NCBI GenBank assembly: GCA_019420425.1
Contig: JAHZHG010000148.1
Location: 1-6,857, forward strand
From: Clostridiales bacterium
Lineage (GTDB): Bacteria; Bacillota; Clostridia; Lachnospirales; Lachnospiraceae
DNA: 6,857 bases
Direction: 5' to 3'
Made by a program: the position numbers and the translations under genes. A model generated the notes under the pieces. The model was not told where the DNA came from, made no database searches, and saw only the letters and a program-made list of their open reading frames with translations. Shown in pieces: positions 6,012-6,857 of the stretch. Numbering within the stretch: position 1 is the first letter of the stretch; every line of letters begins with the position of its first letter.

Positions 6012-6025
6012 GGCAGACTGCTGCC
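6012..6025 (+). terminator. Small hairpin just after typA, weak terminator candidate
   Basis: GGCAG (6012-6016) pairs with CTGCC (6021-6025) around ACTG, 7 nt after the typA stop. No T-run follows, so it would be a poor intrinsic terminator on its own. Confidence 0.25.
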
Positions 6026-6062
6026 ACATATACAGATAACCGCTACGGTGGATAAATTCCTG

Positions 6063-6091
6063 ACAGCCGGCTGCCAAATGCAGCTGGCTGT
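6063..6091 (+). repeat. Strong 12-bp inverted repeat in the typA 3' intergenic region
   Basis: ACAGCCGGCTGC (6063-6074) and GCAGCTGGCTGT (6080-6091) form a 12-bp stem with one G-U pair and a 5-nt loop, CAAAT. It lies 57 nt after the typA stop. Neither strand has a T-run after the stem, so it is not a textbook terminator. It could stabilise the typA 3' end, act with Rho, or be one copy of a dispersed palindromic repeat; one window cannot show which. The rest of the 269-base gap (6006-6274) shows no convincing gene, only this hairpin, the small one at 6012-6025 and the promoter at 6223. Confidence 0.6.
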
Positions 6092-6211
6092 AATGATATA
6101 CAGAATTGAACTTAGAACTCCCGCCACTTCCTGCTGTTATTATAGCGCATTACTCTGCAAATGCAACACCGATCCACAAAATGTGTCATTATTTTCTCTT
6201 AATCCCGGCGC

Positions 6212-6222
6212 CGGAAATTCCG
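6212..6222. promoter_or_regulatory. Operator-like palindrome abutting a -35 box
   Basis: CGGAA-A-TTCCG is a perfect 5-bp inverted repeat with one central base, directly against the -35 box at 6223. A second GC palindrome, CGGCGCCG (6206-6213), overlaps its left edge. The placement suits a regulator site, but palindromes this short occur by chance. Confidence 0.22.
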
Positions 6223-6251
6223 TTTACTTTTTCGTTCATTTACGTTATAAT
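6223..6251 (+). promoter_or_regulatory. Vegetative promoter of the cytidylate-kinase-like gene
   Basis: A -35 TTTACT (6223-6228, four of six), a 17-nt spacer and a perfect -10 TATAAT (6246-6251). The start near 6258 leaves a leader of about 17 nt, just enough for the AAGGGGG ribosome binding site (6261-6267). Confidence 0.8.
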
Positions 6252-6274
6252 TTTAGAAAAAAGGGGGCTGTATA

Positions 6275-6857
6275 ATGAAACATTTTGTAATTGCTCTTAC
6301 CCGTACCTGCGGAAGCGGTGCGACCATTATCGGACAGATGCTTGCCGATGACCTCAGCATCGATATGTACGACCGGAAGCTGTTGCGTCTCGCCTCCGAG
6401 GACAGCGGAATCAATGAAGCGCTCTTTGCCAAAGCGGATGAGCTGACGAAAAACACGCTGCTCTACCGGGTGTCCAGGAGAGTATACAACGGAGAACTGA
6501 TTCCGCCGGAGAGCAGTGATTTCACGTCCAATGACAACCTGTTCAACTATCAGGCCAAGGTGCTGAAGGAGCTGGCAGAGCGGGAGTCCTATATCTGTAT
6601 CGGAAGGGCGTGTGATTTTGTCCTCCGGGATAATCCGAATGCGGTAAGCGTATTTATCTACGCCTCCAAAGAAAAATGCATTGAGACAGAGATGAACCGG
6701 CTGGGGATGACACGCAAGGATGCGGAGAAGCATATCGCGCAGACAGACCGGTACCGGAGGGAATATTATCGGTATCATACCGGGCGGGAGTGGGAGAATC
6801 CGTATAATTATGATCTGTGTTTGAATACGAGTGAGCTTACTTATGAGCAGTGCGTAG
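6275..6857 (+). CDS. Cytidylate kinase-like family protein, 3' end outside window
   Basis: 194 residues are visible without a stop; the gene probably ends shortly beyond the window. The protein begins MKHFVIALTRTCGSGATIIG and follows the layout of the cytidylate-kinase-like family (Pfam Cytidylate_kin_2). It has a glycine-rich loop CGSGATIIG (12-20), then DDLSIDMYDRKLL (25-37), YICIGRACDFVL (106-117), SVFIYASKEKC (125-135) and a basic lid-like region (139-173). The expected fold is an NMP-kinase P-loop protein, but the loop lacks the canonical GK[ST] lysine, as I recall for this family, so CMP kinase activity is unproven. ATG 6275 has GGGGG ending 7 nt upstream and its own promoter. It is probably not the housekeeping Cmk, which has a GPSGSGKGT-type loop. 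Its relation to typA appears positional only. Confidence 0.82.
   Translation, partial: MKHFVIALTRTCGSGATIIGQMLADDLSIDMYDRKLLRLASEDSGINEALFAKADELTKNTLLYRVSRRVYNGELIPPESSDFTSNDNLFNYQAKVLKELAERESYICIGRACDFVLRDNPNAVSVFIYASKEKCIETEMNRLGMTRKDAEKHIAQTDRYRREYYRYHTGREWENPYNYDLCLNTSELTYEQCV

Noticed and set aside
6112..6143. TTGAAC (6106-6111) and TATTAT (6138-6143) as a second promoter
   Set aside because: The spacing is 26 nt, far outside the range for a vegetative promoter, and a better promoter lies at 6223-6251.
6048..6275. 75-codon frame starting with GTG in the typA downstream gap
   Set aside because: No ribosome binding site, it crosses the strong hairpin and the next gene's promoter, and its composition is unlike a conserved protein.

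Overview
This window looks like ordinary core chromosome from a Clostridia-type Firmicute, most likely of the Lachnospiraceae. The evidence is moderate GC, strong GGAGG-type ribosome binding sites, vegetative sigma-factor promoters, a lysine (L-box) riboswitch on a dapA-dapB-aspartokinase operon, and a cytidylate-kinase-like protein of a type common in that family. The family call is inference from gene content, not a phylogeny. There are no tRNA or rRNA genes, CRISPR arrays, insertion sequences or phage genes.

Region 1 (1-2640, minus strand) is a lysine/diaminopimelate operon read right to left. It has a near-consensus promoter (2612-2640), a lysine riboswitch aptamer (2426-2592), and an expression platform with two hairpins (2347-2428). 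These are followed by dapA (1437-2321), dapB (660-1421) and aspartokinase (1-634, cut by the window edge). The three enzymes cover the first step of the aspartate pathway and the first two committed steps toward lysine and cell-wall diaminopimelate. Lysine in the cell is expected to shut the operon off through the leader RNA.

Region 2 (2641-3977, minus strand) holds two genes in tandem. One encodes a short P-loop protein of the CobA/CobO/BtuR corrinoid adenosyltransferase family. Upstream of it is a protein with two OB folds, the second clearly SSB-like, that lacks the acidic SSB tail. Each may have its own weak promoter.

Region 3 (3978-6274, plus strand) is typA/bipA. It has an extended -10 promoter preceded by a T-tract that looks like an UP element, and a GC-rich, structured leader of about 100 nt. 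A 269-base gap without a convincing gene follows. It holds two hairpins, one of them a strong 12-bp stem, and the promoter of the next gene.

Region 4 (6275-6857, plus strand) is a cytidylate-kinase-like gene running off the right edge.

I found no clearly new biological system. The best leads are the unusual riboswitch expression platform, the tandem-OB protein beside a pared-down CobA-family ATPase, and the typA leader.
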